DNA from: Christensenella sp. UBA3700
GTDB lineage: Bacteria; Bacillota; Clostridia; Christensenellales; UBA3700
NCBI GenBank assembly: GCA_002372775.1
Contig: DFIJ01000024.1
Location: 1 to 36,627 of the forward strand
DNA length: 36,627 bases
Direction: 5' to 3'
The translations under genes were made by a program, and so were the position numbers. This document shows positions 28,001-36,040 of this stretch, one piece after another. Position 1 is the first letter of the stretch. Each line of letters starts with the position of its first letter. The notes below the pieces were generated by a model. That model was given only the letters and a program-made list of their open reading frames with translations. It ran no database searches and was not told where the DNA came from.

Positions 28001-31000
28001 TTGACGATATTCAAGAACTTATTGATAAAAAAGATATACCATTACAAGTAATGGTTGGAAGAAATGAAGATGGTACTCCTAATATAGTTTCTATTCTTGA
28101 AGCTGTATATCCTGGTATTGGTGATGGAGATGTTGAAACCTTTATGAAAGCTAAGCCTGAACGTAAAAGTTCTTATCCTCCTTTATATTCTTTCTTGAAA
28201 TATGCTACTGCTCCTAGTGTTGTTATTAATAGAACTCTATTTGAAACTCAGAATGAAGATTTTGTTAAAGCTGTAAATATGCTTAAGGTTGCTTTAGGAT
28301 TTGATTCTAGAATATCTGAAAAGCAATATACAGATTATCAGAAATATATTCTTGGTGAGATTTATTCTGAAATTCCATTTATAAAGCATCCTGTGATATT
28401 TAATCAAAAAGATAATACTTTTGATATTGAAACACCTGCAGACAATGATCCTAAAGATGAAAAAGAAAGGAAGAGTAAGCAAGGAGAAGTAGCTAGAATT
28501 TATGGATTTGGTGCTCCTAGTGATATAGATTTTAAGCCTCAGCGTCTTTATAAACCTACAAAGGCTGATATAAAACAATGGAGTAAAATGTCTCCTGCTC
28601 AGAAAGTTCTTTGGATTCAGCAAAATGCTAAGAATCCTGGTATTTTTGGACTCTTTAAAGTAGACCTTAGAAATAATAACAGAGATGGTTCTCAAACAAT
28701 AGAATTTGCAGAAGATTCTGTAAATATTGAAGATGCTTACTCTATGTTCAATAATGCTTTCTATAATGAAAATCCTTTAATCAGACTTGCTGCTGCAGAT
28801 TTGATTAAATATTCTTTTGTTGTAGAAGGTTTTCAAATGAGTCAGCATGCTGTTAACAAAGTTATCAGAAATACTCCTCTGATGCAATCTATTGAAGAAG
28901 GTGGTACTGGTATTGTATCGTATATGAGAGATGCTGTACGTGATGTTAGACATCAAGTAAATACAAAAGAAGCTCTTATGCGATATGTAAGAAGTCATGA
29001 TGTTCAAGGTATGCCTAAGATTAAAATTAATGATTTAAATCCTAGAGCATTAGTTGATGAGAATAATTGGGAAACTTATCCTGATTATGAAAACGGACAG
29101 AAAGTTGAGCGTCAAAGACATCCTTCTACGGGCGTGCTTATTATCCAATTAAACGATAATAATATTGCAACTCTTATAGAAAACAATATGGTTCGAATTC
29201 TCGATAACGGAGATATTGATTGTTGTTCATTCTTTAAGACTACTGGTCATAAAGGCAAAACTTATAGATTTGAAATTAAAAATGGAGTTGCATATGCTTA
29301 TCCTCTTAACAAACTTCAACCTAATGAGCATACTAAATGGTCTACAAGACTTGAAAACAATGAGCAACCAAGTGCTGAATATTTTGAAGCTATTATAGAT
29401 GGTAGAACTGATACTTCTAAGAAAGCTGACTTTATGTCTCCTATTACATATAAAGTACAGCGTGTAGCAAACTTTGAAATGTCAGAACTTAAAGATAACA
29501 CTGTTAGTAAAATAAATAGAGCTTCTTCTGAAATTCTTAAAGGTAATGTTTATTATCTTTGGAGTCCAGAACTTGCTGAAAAACTTCCAAAACCTGGAGA
29601 TATGACTGTTCAAGAAATTGATGGTGTTGTCTATGATATAACAAGAGCAGGTACTAAAATAGCTGATGTACAAAAGAAATATTTAGGAGAGAATAAAGAT
29701 GTTACTATTGCTTCTAGAGATGTAGCATATAATGACCTTATTAATAATTCTAATTATGGATTGCGTGCTATGGGCTTTAAAAAGCCAAGTCTTGATGTAT
29801 TCCAAGTTAAAGCTCACAAATCAGTAGAAGTTGTAATTACTCCTGAAGAAATGATGTCTGATACTACTGAGGATTTAGGAGAACTTTCAGTTTATGCTAT
29901 CTTTGATAACGCTGCTCAAGGAGATAGAATTGCTGAAGACGCTAGACGTATGCTTTCTGAAAGAGGTATCAATAAAGAAAATCCTGTAGGTAGTACAGAA
30001 GATGGATTGTTTATTATTTCTAACTATTTGAATAGAGTAGTTGATAGAATTAATGATCAACTTCAACACTTCCAAACAGAAGATGGTAGAGTTTATAAAG
30101 TTACTGACCCTGAACTTATTGATTACATTAGAAATAATCCAGAGGAACGTAGACGTTATCTGAAACTTCTTCTTGATGCTAGAAAGATTAAGCGTCAGTT
30201 TGAAGCTTACTCCGCATTTGATACTTCTAGTCATGACCCAATGCTAAAACGTTATCTTGATAACATTAAAAAGAAAGTTGTAGAACTTGATGAGGCTTTG
30301 ACTAGTAATGGTCTTGAATTATTTGCTAACGATTATCTTGCTAAAGTTAGTAGCAATCCTCTTCTTAAATGGAACAATAAATTAGAAAGTGATATTATTA
30401 CTCTTCTCGATGGTTTCTATGGAAGTGGTATGATTGAGGCTATGATTAATGATACTCAGGAAATGCCTAATCCTCTTATTCAGATTATAACTAAAGAAGT
30501 TATGGCTGATATCAGAGCCAAAGAAATGGCTGCTGAAGAACGTGTTTCTGAATTTGAGAAAACTGTTGCAGCAATTAAAAAAGAAGCTGAAGCAGCTGGT
30601 ATGAGTATTAATTGGGATAATATTGTTGATAAGACAGGTAAACTTATCCAACCCTATAAAGATAGCTTTATTGATGACTATGCTGCTCTTAGAAAGAATG
30701 TTGAAGACATTAAGAATACTCGTCTTCCTGATGGAACTATTGATTATAAAGCTTTAAATAAAGCACAACTTGCTCTTGATAAATGGCTTAATGATAATGT
30801 AGAACTTGCACTTAAAGGAGATACTAAAGATGAATTTGGACTTCCTATTAAGTCTTTCTATACTAAGAAGATTGAGCTTGAACAAAATATGATTAATAAT
30901 CATGAAGAAATCTTTGCTAGATATAAAGCTTTACTTGCTAAACGTAGAGATATCGTAAGTCATCTTAATACAAATGATTCTGACCCTCGTTGGGAGAAAG

Positions 31001-34000
31001 AACTTAGAGATGTAGATTTGGAACTTAAAGGTCTTACTGCTTCTATGAATTATGACCATGATAGTCATACATTTAGTTCTAAAACAGGTAAAGAATTAGA
31101 AGATGCTAAAGCTTTAAGTAATTATAAGACAGATATTAAAAAACTTTATGATGAATATTATGATAAAGAAGAAAATGCTGGATTTAGAGAAGACCTTGAA
31201 GAAAATCTTCGTGTTATAAAAGAAGCAGAACGTAGAGATAAATATGGTGTTCCTCAAGCAAGTCAAGAAGAACTTAAACATAATGAACGTTATCAACAAG
31301 CTGCTACTTGGCTTAAGAAAAATGCTATATTTAGTCCTAACCCTGAGGTTTATGAAAAAGTAAATGCTGCATTTAAAGCTCTTAGAAACGGTAGTAAGAA
31401 ATCAAAGACTTCTGAAATCCTCAAACTTGTAGCAACTAATGCTGATGCTTATGATGTTAAAGGTAGAGTTGATGGTAGAAAACTTAATGTTGAACAACAA
31501 CGAAATCTTACCAAGACTCAACAAGAAGAGTATAACAATCAAGCTAATGCTGATTCTGTAGCTGCTAGTCTTATTAATAGTGCAGGGGAAGTAGATGAAG
31601 TCTATACTAAGGATTTCTATAAACTTCTCTATAGGGAAGGTTACGCAAAGAGTGCTGAATATAAAGCTAAAGTTAAAGAAATCAATGACATTCTTTCTCA
31701 ACATTATGGTAATAGTAAGACCATAAATTGGGTAGATATGACAACTGATGAACTTAATAAGCTTGCTAATCTTTATAGAGAACTTAGAGAAATTAAAGAA
31801 GATATTGAATTTAGTTGGAGTTCTAGATATGCTAAGTTACATTCAGAAAATATAGACTATGTTATTAATCAAGAAAACTTTGATATAGCTAGAAATGCAG
31901 CAGAACTTGCAGGTATGGATATGAACTTGTGGGATTCTGTTAATACTGAATTTGTAACCGAAGACGGTAAGAAAGTTCGTAAACCAAATCGTCTTATCTA
32001 TGGTAAGGCTGTTCCTACTGCTGAGGCTAGAGCTAAAAAGAACGCTAAGACTGGTAAACTTATCTATATAGATGAGGCTAAAACTGAAGCTCTTAAAACT
32101 ATTAGAGGTTATATGGTTACAGAGCCGAGTGAATATTACTTTGAAGAGTACGCCCGTAGAAAGAAAGAAGGTGTAGATGCTGATGGTAGAACTTTTGAAG
32201 AATGGTATGCTGATAATCATGTTTATAATCCTTATAGTAGAACAATGATTCCTAATAGGTCTTGGATGATTAGTCGTCTTAATGATGCTAATGAAGGTAC
32301 TTGGGAACCTGGATTTAATCAAACTCATTCAATTCCTAAAGAAGAATATAAGAATCCTAATCATAAGGATGGTATCAGTCTTGGTATAAATTACAAAGAT
32401 AACGGCGGTAAATATAAAAATGATGTTCATCAAAACGAATATGAAAAGAAACTTCAAGCTGAGGTTTATAATTTACTTATGGCTTTAGCTAAAGTTGAAA
32501 CTGCTAAACGTTTCTTTGAAGAAGGTAATATGCCTATTATGTCTAAAGACGAAGAGCATGATTTAAGATTTTATCTTAAAGAAGCTGCTAAGGGAGTAGG
32601 TTGGATTGAAGATACTAATACTGGCAAAGAACTTGATGAAGGAATAAATTATGCTAATGATTATATTCCATCAATGCCTATGACTGCTAAACTTCGAGAT
32701 GTAAAAATCGAAGCTAAGAAACCAGAAAAGCCTGAATTTAAAGAAGGTGATGACGTTGATGAATATAATAAGAAATTAGATGAGTATAACAAGGCTCTTG
32801 CTAAATATGAAGTTGAAAGAGAAAAGTATAATCAAGACCAACTTAATAGAAATTGGGAAGAAGTTATCAAACGTTTTATTAAAGAGGCTGCTCATTATAA
32901 TGCTGTTCAAGATAATAGACTTATGCTTTATTATGGACAAGAAATTCTCAAAAATCAAATGATGTATGATACCAACTTAGGTAAATCTAATCTTAAGATT
33001 GATAAGAGAAAGTCCAAAGGAAATAAAGTTGTTTATCAAACTAGAGATTCTAAAAGAGAATATGAGCAATATACTAATTGGCTACGTCGTCTAATGTTTA
33101 ATCAATGGAAACATGATAATCCTCGTTGGACTCGTTGGGCTAATCTTATGCAATCATTTACTAGTGCTAACTTTATGATGATGAATATAAGAGGCGGTAT
33201 TGCTAACGTAACTCTTGGTGAAACTCAAATTCTTGCAGAAGCCTTTGCTAAAGAATATTTTGGTACTAAAGAATATCTTAAAGGTAAAGCTATTTGGATG
33301 TCTAATGTTCCTGATTATCTCTCTCATATGTATGATGAAAAATCATCTACTGTTGCTGGAGCTCTGATTAAGTTTATGAATGTAGTAGACTTTGATGAAT
33401 GGACTGGAGTTGTTCATGCTGACTTAGACCCCGCTACCTATCTTAAGCGTGCTAGAGATATGATGTTTAGTCCTCAAACTATGGGTGAACATTTTATGCA
33501 GAATGGTGCTATGTTTAGTATTATGTTAAGTCACAGACTTTATGAAAATAAAAATCCTGAACTTAATGGTAAAACTAAATATATAGTAAAAGGACGTGCT
33601 GAAGTTATTAGAGATGCTCATGAAGATGCTCTTTTTGAAATTCTCAAAGATAATGAAGCTCTTAAGAAAGAATTTGAAGAGTTTAGAAAATCTCAACTTT
33701 CTGATGATAATGTTCGTAAAGAATTTGCTTGGTTTAGAAAAGACATGACTACTGAATTTATGGAACGTCTTGATAAAGATAAGCAAAAGAAATTTATTGA
33801 ACTTAGAAAAGATTTTGAAAAGAAAGCTCTTGAAGACTTTGATAAGCAACCTGATGTTATGTCTCAGTTTAAACTTGGAGATAATGGTAAGCTAGCATTT
33901 GCTGATGGTTCTATCCTCTTCCAACTTAATAATTCTGCAGAAACTAATTCTGATGTGAATGACGCTTATAAGATACTTGGAGCTCTTAAAGGTAGAGTAA

Positions 34001-34830
34001 TATCAGTTAACAAAAAGATTCATGGTGTATACGATAGAATGGGTTCTGCTCAACTTGAAAAGTATTGGTGGGGTGCTCTTGCAATGCAATATCATAAGCA
34101 TATTTATCCTGGTATTATGAAACGTTATCGTAAACACGGTTACTATAACGAAGAAAGAGGTACTATTGAAAAAGGATGCTATAATGCTCTTATTGACTTT
34201 TTAGCTATTCCTATTAGAAAATATCGTCAAGATATGAAGGATAACGAAGTGACAGGTATGGAAGGTCTTCAAAATCTATTTAAGCACGTTGCTGATTTCT
34301 GTCTAAATGTTAATACTCATTGGAATCTTCTTCCTGATTATGAAAGAGCTAATATTGCTAGAAATCTTGGAGATGTTTGTGGTGTACTTGCAGCAGTCGC
34401 AATAGCTATTGGTTTGCGAGCACTAGGTGACGATGACGACGAAGATGGTATCATATATAATCTCTGTCTATATGAAGCTGACCGTCTTGCATCTGAAAGT
34501 TTCCAATTTAATCCTTATGGTGCTTGGGTAGAAGCTAAAAAACTTTGGAGTAATCCTGTTGCTGTACAAAGTATTGTAAATGACGTTCTATCTTCTATGG
34601 GTACTATGTCACAAATTCTACTTGAAGGAGAAGATTACGACCCATATTATCATTCTGGTAAATATTCAGGTCAACATAAACTTAGAGTTTATATTGAACG
34701 TCGTATTCCTGTTTGGAGAGGTATCAATGCAATTGTTAATATCGCTGATGATAATCATTATTACAAACTTGGAGATAATATGCTTAATATCATTCCTGTA
34801 AAAGATATTGCAGAATGGATTAAAGAATAG
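22048..34830 (+). CDS. Virion DNA-dependent RNA polymerase fused to a long C-terminal cargo-like region, 4260 aa
   Basis: Residues 1500-1504 are DFDID, the metal-binding active-site signature of the two-barrel RNA polymerase carried in crAss-like virions (studied in phage phi14:2). About 40 residues upstream, GYRIPTEGKQSVAVMKVVGF (1459-1478) fits the first strands of the same barrel. In the known system this enzyme is ejected into the host and transcribes early genes. The rest is mostly charged and helical. The last 160 residues include a hydrophobic helix (about 4105-4125, VCGVLAAVAIAIGLRALG) followed by an Asp-rich stretch. The length and the distal membrane-compatible part suggest that polymerase and cargo functions are joined in one chain. 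It ends with TAG 24 nt before a terminator. Four repeat copies lie in frame. Confidence 0.85.
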   Translation: MGGMNCSVAKTTRKVNTDRTNWDIDAQANIEQVSESINEKVRANNYSSVAWRNEAVQHSAVFGAKVLDKVRRQANQRVTGSMKSFLKNAIRIELSNVVIARIAREKGNTTKEFKEEIKKQLGYDAKTGIYAGNVAYVSEMLKGTSESNDNIIAWYNEAFNNAINEDTGISYADEFFLNVFSHQKLGSVKFEKDDTFGEYKLAEALSVTEDNEVNEPENGENPTDTNPDDTIAAFEHSGEHKDFMIGVDQDIKNYFNTLNKLKSSEKAGNKWQLDKENLYEIVNTMDARSCSSVLFHQGDFTDDVAMVESIKRIARQCAGFEAFMKFAEDLENDADFRYKVYNSFAKRIMSKLETVVDEKNGKPNLANKRSNAVTALAFEFRNTIKSTAVSVNNYEIEDKFEELDKYLRLNPDMPYSQFLNLIAKQPNEEHVLKYIGDLTSLLQTYYPTIDRYGIANYLYNATDANGNVNVSANLSNLTNALKRTINAAKRTAVAYNSLQYDIATEKNIKKKQALYNTDYVDNSNYREAQALAEYLAPYSVVRVDLNSRNTEGKLSSDVLNNNFLTNFINTLQSSLNRKFKDAEGNVTYAQDCPLQHFKEFKFKSTQYNLSNILVEKIEDGRVVNRGLFRREGNGYVPTEYATDLLRISKFNGATSFDNGKNTLYSKMSKADYITTAFINFFNTDGSINGTPMANYFMRIPSDSGTQFVVTAPRYQISQTGPNALRTSDGKINRNHPIFKQFKYAFLQELIDMGDAINTIFVTDENGVVTRAHKNGKDVLQFNPGFENKPTSKLYKKYHYNGEVVKGFGTDNETLTGNVFKSNKFTIVKADGTEINYGQEFIDNFVDFLYGGGISTNTNESVKFIKENGRIAGVNLDAQSQEFRDGLDAMIENFIADYTREAINRIQGSKKFIKESNSSLFGEDKEDKEFNRKVSEFALNTHLMYMNFDDLFEGSSKFYGSAQDFLKRAKEVQGSGVPYGIVNYNNSFTITAKTPKEGALLNSKEVIDRIGNIGQYDSFRAITIVNTVRTPVEAEYKKADGSGKDGVLVKKLSQNFATQAGRKRPNENDKQRARNMMAGFAGAKVNDAQSYITFEEWVRRIAARGQLMKHLPLIEKIQKGETLTDTEMDAFVQVQKNFYYDQYYDEQTGVIVPRQIKNAEFVLVPQFIKGTQLEQIYNLMKKHDIDQLNTEETSKAGKHNVLTLWDNEGNLTQKNLDDFDAKADGAAEYFNYNYLYTQQETPQHVNAENKAGIQIMKKIIDNIPVGHKLYPVKQRFMELYSANVQSAFNTLMSELNVETDENGYPILNEDGQIKGLDYKKLYDMFREEAERLGVDSNISDYFTLDEQVLDNVAQTLMPNFFSNVSSRVESVAQALFNSRITRQKLPGFHGAQVTQIGFKKENIQINDALRYHSRLNEDGTEEYAPYIEVMLPKSNFGLSGYDNATALKMIQEAGVDELIGYRIPTEGKQSVAVMKVVGFTDDAQGSTIIVPDGWVPQTGSDFDIDSIYGIQFHFYVSKDGKVHKAEYNEDKFQAYKNYVFSHLSNEELNAIKDNSTITAEDVADGMKTADANAEFMSDLKHYAKLHNLETWENYQKKDISLINSKEARDNEILNCMMTILKDDSSLEENLGRSNFDDISNTDEDNLGAIQKMMSPTERSRRQKRSPYNFFDQADYQDDAMSGAKLKGFSVTRDNLCSVCNTVHPVVKTDAYVMLYDATKYDIKELKEAFGEQNVNPSKDKKYIQVRHKTFGWSRNNKNVVGRILTSYSSETTAHILDAIKEGAAPNVNDFTFAVYKSFVDVGSDYDTAIGFMAQPAVSRIVSAYNNNKSIFTGFNTNPIQQAIRSLAGEIGIKTTEKKGKTTKGVSLNKIVKAINENEELGKAFEELFGVKLDIKSIKGNEAEFENFALPTYLLKDRIDESGIFASSPVKENDDKAKLTRAAFDLGILLKYFQYAQFSQRIGDVARVMNPDKFGAKKNIYETSKVFDDIQELIDKKDIPLQVMVGRNEDGTPNIVSILEAVYPGIGDGDVETFMKAKPERKSSYPPLYSFLKYATAPSVVINRTLFETQNEDFVKAVNMLKVALGFDSRISEKQYTDYQKYILGEIYSEIPFIKHPVIFNQKDNTFDIETPADNDPKDEKERKSKQGEVARIYGFGAPSDIDFKPQRLYKPTKADIKQWSKMSPAQKVLWIQQNAKNPGIFGLFKVDLRNNNRDGSQTIEFAEDSVNIEDAYSMFNNAFYNENPLIRLAAADLIKYSFVVEGFQMSQHAVNKVIRNTPLMQSIEEGGTGIVSYMRDAVRDVRHQVNTKEALMRYVRSHDVQGMPKIKINDLNPRALVDENNWETYPDYENGQKVERQRHPSTGVLIIQLNDNNIATLIENNMVRILDNGDIDCCSFFKTTGHKGKTYRFEIKNGVAYAYPLNKLQPNEHTKWSTRLENNEQPSAEYFEAIIDGRTDTSKKADFMSPITYKVQRVANFEMSELKDNTVSKINRASSEILKGNVYYLWSPELAEKLPKPGDMTVQEIDGVVYDITRAGTKIADVQKKYLGENKDVTIASRDVAYNDLINNSNYGLRAMGFKKPSLDVFQVKAHKSVEVVITPEEMMSDTTEDLGELSVYAIFDNAAQGDRIAEDARRMLSERGINKENPVGSTEDGLFIISNYLNRVVDRINDQLQHFQTEDGRVYKVTDPELIDYIRNNPEERRRYLKLLLDARKIKRQFEAYSAFDTSSHDPMLKRYLDNIKKKVVELDEALTSNGLELFANDYLAKVSSNPLLKWNNKLESDIITLLDGFYGSGMIEAMINDTQEMPNPLIQIITKEVMADIRAKEMAAEERVSEFEKTVAAIKKEAEAAGMSINWDNIVDKTGKLIQPYKDSFIDDYAALRKNVEDIKNTRLPDGTIDYKALNKAQLALDKWLNDNVELALKGDTKDEFGLPIKSFYTKKIELEQNMINNHEEIFARYKALLAKRRDIVSHLNTNDSDPRWEKELRDVDLELKGLTASMNYDHDSHTFSSKTGKELEDAKALSNYKTDIKKLYDEYYDKEENAGFREDLEENLRVIKEAERRDKYGVPQASQEELKHNERYQQAATWLKKNAIFSPNPEVYEKVNAAFKALRNGSKKSKTSEILKLVATNADAYDVKGRVDGRKLNVEQQRNLTKTQQEEYNNQANADSVAASLINSAGEVDEVYTKDFYKLLYREGYAKSAEYKAKVKEINDILSQHYGNSKTINWVDMTTDELNKLANLYRELREIKEDIEFSWSSRYAKLHSENIDYVINQENFDIARNAAELAGMDMNLWDSVNTEFVTEDGKKVRKPNRLIYGKAVPTAEARAKKNAKTGKLIYIDEAKTEALKTIRGYMVTEPSEYYFEEYARRKKEGVDADGRTFEEWYADNHVYNPYSRTMIPNRSWMISRLNDANEGTWEPGFNQTHSIPKEEYKNPNHKDGISLGINYKDNGGKYKNDVHQNEYEKKLQAEVYNLLMALAKVETAKRFFEEGNMPIMSKDEEHDLRFYLKEAAKGVGWIEDTNTGKELDEGINYANDYIPSMPMTAKLRDVKIEAKKPEKPEFKEGDDVDEYNKKLDEYNKALAKYEVEREKYNQDQLNRNWEEVIKRFIKEAAHYNAVQDNRLMLYYGQEILKNQMMYDTNLGKSNLKIDKRKSKGNKVVYQTRDSKREYEQYTNWLRRLMFNQWKHDNPRWTRWANLMQSFTSANFMMMNIRGGIANVTLGETQILAEAFAKEYFGTKEYLKGKAIWMSNVPDYLSHMYDEKSSTVAGALIKFMNVVDFDEWTGVVHADLDPATYLKRARDMMFSPQTMGEHFMQNGAMFSIMLSHRLYENKNPELNGKTKYIVKGRAEVIRDAHEDALFEILKDNEALKKEFEEFRKSQLSDDNVRKEFAWFRKDMTTEFMERLDKDKQKKFIELRKDFEKKALEDFDKQPDVMSQFKLGDNGKLAFADGSILFQLNNSAETNSDVNDAYKILGALKGRVISVNKKIHGVYDRMGSAQLEKYWWGALAMQYHKHIYPGIMKRYRKHGYYNEERGTIEKGCYNALIDFLAIPIRKYRQDMKDNEVTGMEGLQNLFKHVADFCLNVNTHWNLLPDYERANIARNLGDVCGVLAAVAIAIGLRALGDDDDEDGIIYNLCLYEADRLASESFQFNPYGAWVEAKKLWSNPVAVQSIVNDVLSSMGTMSQILLEGEDYDPYYHSGKYSGQHKLRVYIERRIPVWRGINAIVNIADDNHYYKLGDNMLNIIPVKDIAEWIKE
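24585..24602 (+). repeat. Dispersed G5 repeat, forward, in the RNA polymerase gene
   Basis: Exact core followed by AGG; read as FLYGGG, a third reading frame for the forward orientation. Confidence 0.9.
25130..25146 (-). repeat. Dispersed G5 repeat, inverted, in the RNA polymerase gene
   Basis: Exact core followed by TTC in repeat orientation; read as RTPVEA, residues 1028-1033. Confidence 0.85.
27821..27837 (-). repeat. Dispersed G5 repeat, inverted, in the RNA polymerase gene
   Basis: Core TTACGGGGG (one change) with AGC; read as SSPVKE, residues 1925-1930. Confidence 0.85.
29122..29137 (+). repeat. Dispersed G5 repeat, forward, in the RNA polymerase gene
   Basis: Core CTACGGGCG with TGC; read as PSTGV, residues 2359-2363. 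Confidence 0.75.
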
Positions 34831-34854
34831 GCTCTCTACGATAGTAAAAAAGTA

Positions 34855-34892
34855 GCCCCAAGAAACTCTCACGAGCAACTTGGGGCATTTTT
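34855..34892. terminator. Bidirectional terminator between converging transcripts
   Basis: GCCCCAAG (34855-34862) pairs perfectly with CTTGGGGC (34879-34886). ATTTTT follows on the + strand, and the opposite strand reads a six-T run just beyond the stem (AAAAAA ending at 34851). It therefore can stop both the long + operon ending at 34830 and the minus-strand gene ending at 35037. Confidence 0.9.
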
Positions 34893-35036
34893 AATCTATA
34901 ATAATCAAACAACTTAAAAATAATTCACATTTTAAAATTCAATATGAGCGTATCAAATTTTTAGCTTAATAACTTATCATAAAGCATATTTTAAACTAAC
35001 ACAGGCTAAGGAAATAAGCAAATAAAGGATTTTATA

Positions 35037-35300
35037 TCAGTCCATAGGCGAAAGAATATCACCAAAGCGAGTATTAAAAGTATTAGCGCTAACAGTATCT
35101 ATATCTTGTTCACAACAACCAGGACCAAATCTAGCATCAAGAATAGAATCAAGAGTAGTAACAAGCTGTCTATGATACATTTCTTCTACGGGGGTGCTAG
35201 TAACTTGATGTTCTATATGACTTACTATAAGTATAGCAACAATACCTATTAGAACAACTATACAACAAGAACACCAAAGAATATATTTATTTGTATTCAT
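35037..35300 (-). CDS. Small single-pass membrane protein, 87 aa
   Basis: After five residues there is one long hydrophobic segment (about 7-27, with ILWCSCCIVVLIGIVAILIV), three Cys within it, then a polar tail of 60 residues ending in LSPMD. The segment could be an uncleaved signal anchor; a lipoprotein box is not clear. The tail would sit outside the inner membrane if the N-terminus is inside. Lysis accessory proteins (holin or spanin types) can look like this, but no specific similarity is seen. A repeat copy encodes STPVEE (35-40) directly after the membrane segment. A terminator lies just upstream (35307-35343), so expression depends on read-through or an unseen promoter; TACTTTTG about 55 nt upstream is a weak -7 candidate. 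Confidence 0.7.
   Translation of the reverse strand: MNTNKYILWCSCCIVVLIGIVAILIVSHIEHQVTSTPVEEMYHRQLVTTLDSILDARFGPGCCEQDIDTVSANTFNTRFGDILSPMD
35181..35197 (+). repeat. Dispersed G5 repeat, forward, antisense in the membrane protein gene
   Basis: Exact core, TGC variant. The minus-strand gene reads it as STPVEE, the same peptide as inverted copies in + genes. Confidence 0.9.
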
Positions 35301-35306
35301 ATCATT

Positions 35307-35343
35307 AATAAAATTAAGGGTGCCAGCCGTATTGCTGACACCC
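35307..35343 (-). terminator. Terminator after the thioredoxin-like gene (minus strand)
   Basis: On the minus strand GGGTGTCAGC (35343-35334) pairs with GCTGGCACCC (35327-35318), with one G-T wobble and a 6-nt loop, followed by TTAATTTTATT. It lies between the thioredoxin-like gene and the small membrane protein gene and should end the dUTPase operon. Confidence 0.75.
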
Positions 35344-35379
35344 GCATCAGGATTTATTCAAAAGTAGCCAAGAAAAGAG

Positions 35380-35649
35380 TTACTTGTAATGAACATTAAT
35401 CCACTGAACAACTACAACAGTAGGAACACTACCAATCTTTTTAAAAAGATATTTATCATCTCTAAAGAAGATAGCACACGGAGTATCAGTAATATTAAAT
35501 CTTTTAATTACTTTTTTATCTACATCCTTAATATCTATAGTTTCAACTGTAATGTCCACATTAGTTTTAAGAAGAGCAGCAGTTATAGAGTTCTTCATAA
35601 CTTGACAGCCTAAGCAGCCTTCAGAAGTAATTAATGTTACCTTATTCAT
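35380..35649 (-). CDS. Thioredoxin/glutaredoxin-like protein, 89 aa
   Basis: The chosen start (35649) is 4 nt after the upstream stop and gives MNKVTLITSEGCLGCQVMKN, with strand one followed at once by the CxxC redox pair (CLGC, residues 12-15) at the head of helix one. DTPCAIFF near residue 55 contains the cis-Pro expected of the thioredoxin fold (residue before the Pro is Thr), and a final beta strand follows. Such small proteins reduce disulfides; phage versions often serve as electron donors for ribonucleotide reductase. Co-transcription with dUTPase fits a role in nucleotide metabolism. The length is typical for glutaredoxin-size members. CLGC is not the classic CGPC or CPYC pair, so the exact subfamily is open. 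Confidence 0.8.
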   Translation of the reverse strand: MNKVTLITSEGCLGCQVMKNSITAALLKTNVDITVETIDIKDVDKKVIKRFNITDTPCAIFFRDDKYLFKKIGSVPTVVVVQWINVHYK

Positions 35650-35653
35650 AACC

Positions 35654-36040
35654 TTATTTATTAGCAGGCTGATTAACTTGCTCTTCTGGAGCTTCTTCTT
35701 CATCCTCAATCTTCTGATAATAATTACCATTAGCATCCTTGAGGACATTCTCATTGATTAGCAGACAATCTGTAGCTTTTGCTACATTACGATAACCATT
35801 CAAAAGAATACACAAGTTACCAAAGTTAGTCTTTGACTTTTCATCGGTAACAGGATAATCTCTGACAGTAGCTTCAAGGACAGCAATGTTAGAAACAGCA
35901 TCCTTGTTAGCGTCAATAAGTGTTTTAATGTAATCGTTCATAATTCTATGTGTTAAAATATTATTATATTTAGGATTCTTTTCAAAGAAATCTATAAGAA
36001 CTTTATTATAAAAGTTATCGTCCTGTGCTGCCGTGTCCAT
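35654..36040 (-). CDS. Small acidic protein of unknown function, 128 aa
   Basis: The frame between dUTPase and the thioredoxin-like gene reads as a helical protein (YNKVLIDFFEKNPKYNNIL; NDYIKTLIDANKDAVSNIAV) with an acidic C-terminus (KIEDEEEAPEEQVNQ). The start at 36040 overlaps the end of dUTPase by 26 nt. It is preferred because the first 33 residues look like genuine protein, but a start at 35941 (95 aa, A/T-rich context, no overlap) is a serious alternative. No catalytic motif is seen. Operon context suggests a link to nucleotide metabolism or replication, without direct evidence. Confidence 0.65.
   Translation of the reverse strand: MDTAAQDDNFYNKVLIDFFEKNPKYNNILTHRIMNDYIKTLIDANKDAVSNIAVLEATVRDYPVTDEKSKTNFGNLCILLNGYRNVAKATDCLLINENVLKDANGNYYQKIEDEEEAPEEQVNQPANK

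Noticed and set aside
31621..31645. Further repeat copy at CTTCTCTATAGGGAAGG
   Set aside because: Three changes in the core, only three consecutive G; too weak to separate from chance.
22048..34830. Amber or opal recoding, known in some crAss-like phages
   Set aside because: Genes end normally with TAA, TAG or TGA; the 4260-codon frame stops at TAG directly before a terminator, and Trp is encoded by TGG. No long frame needs recoding in this window.
34831..35036. tRNA or small RNA gene in the convergent intergenic region
   Set aside because: Apart from the bidirectional terminator the DNA is plain A/T-rich, with no cloverleaf-like structure or promoter.
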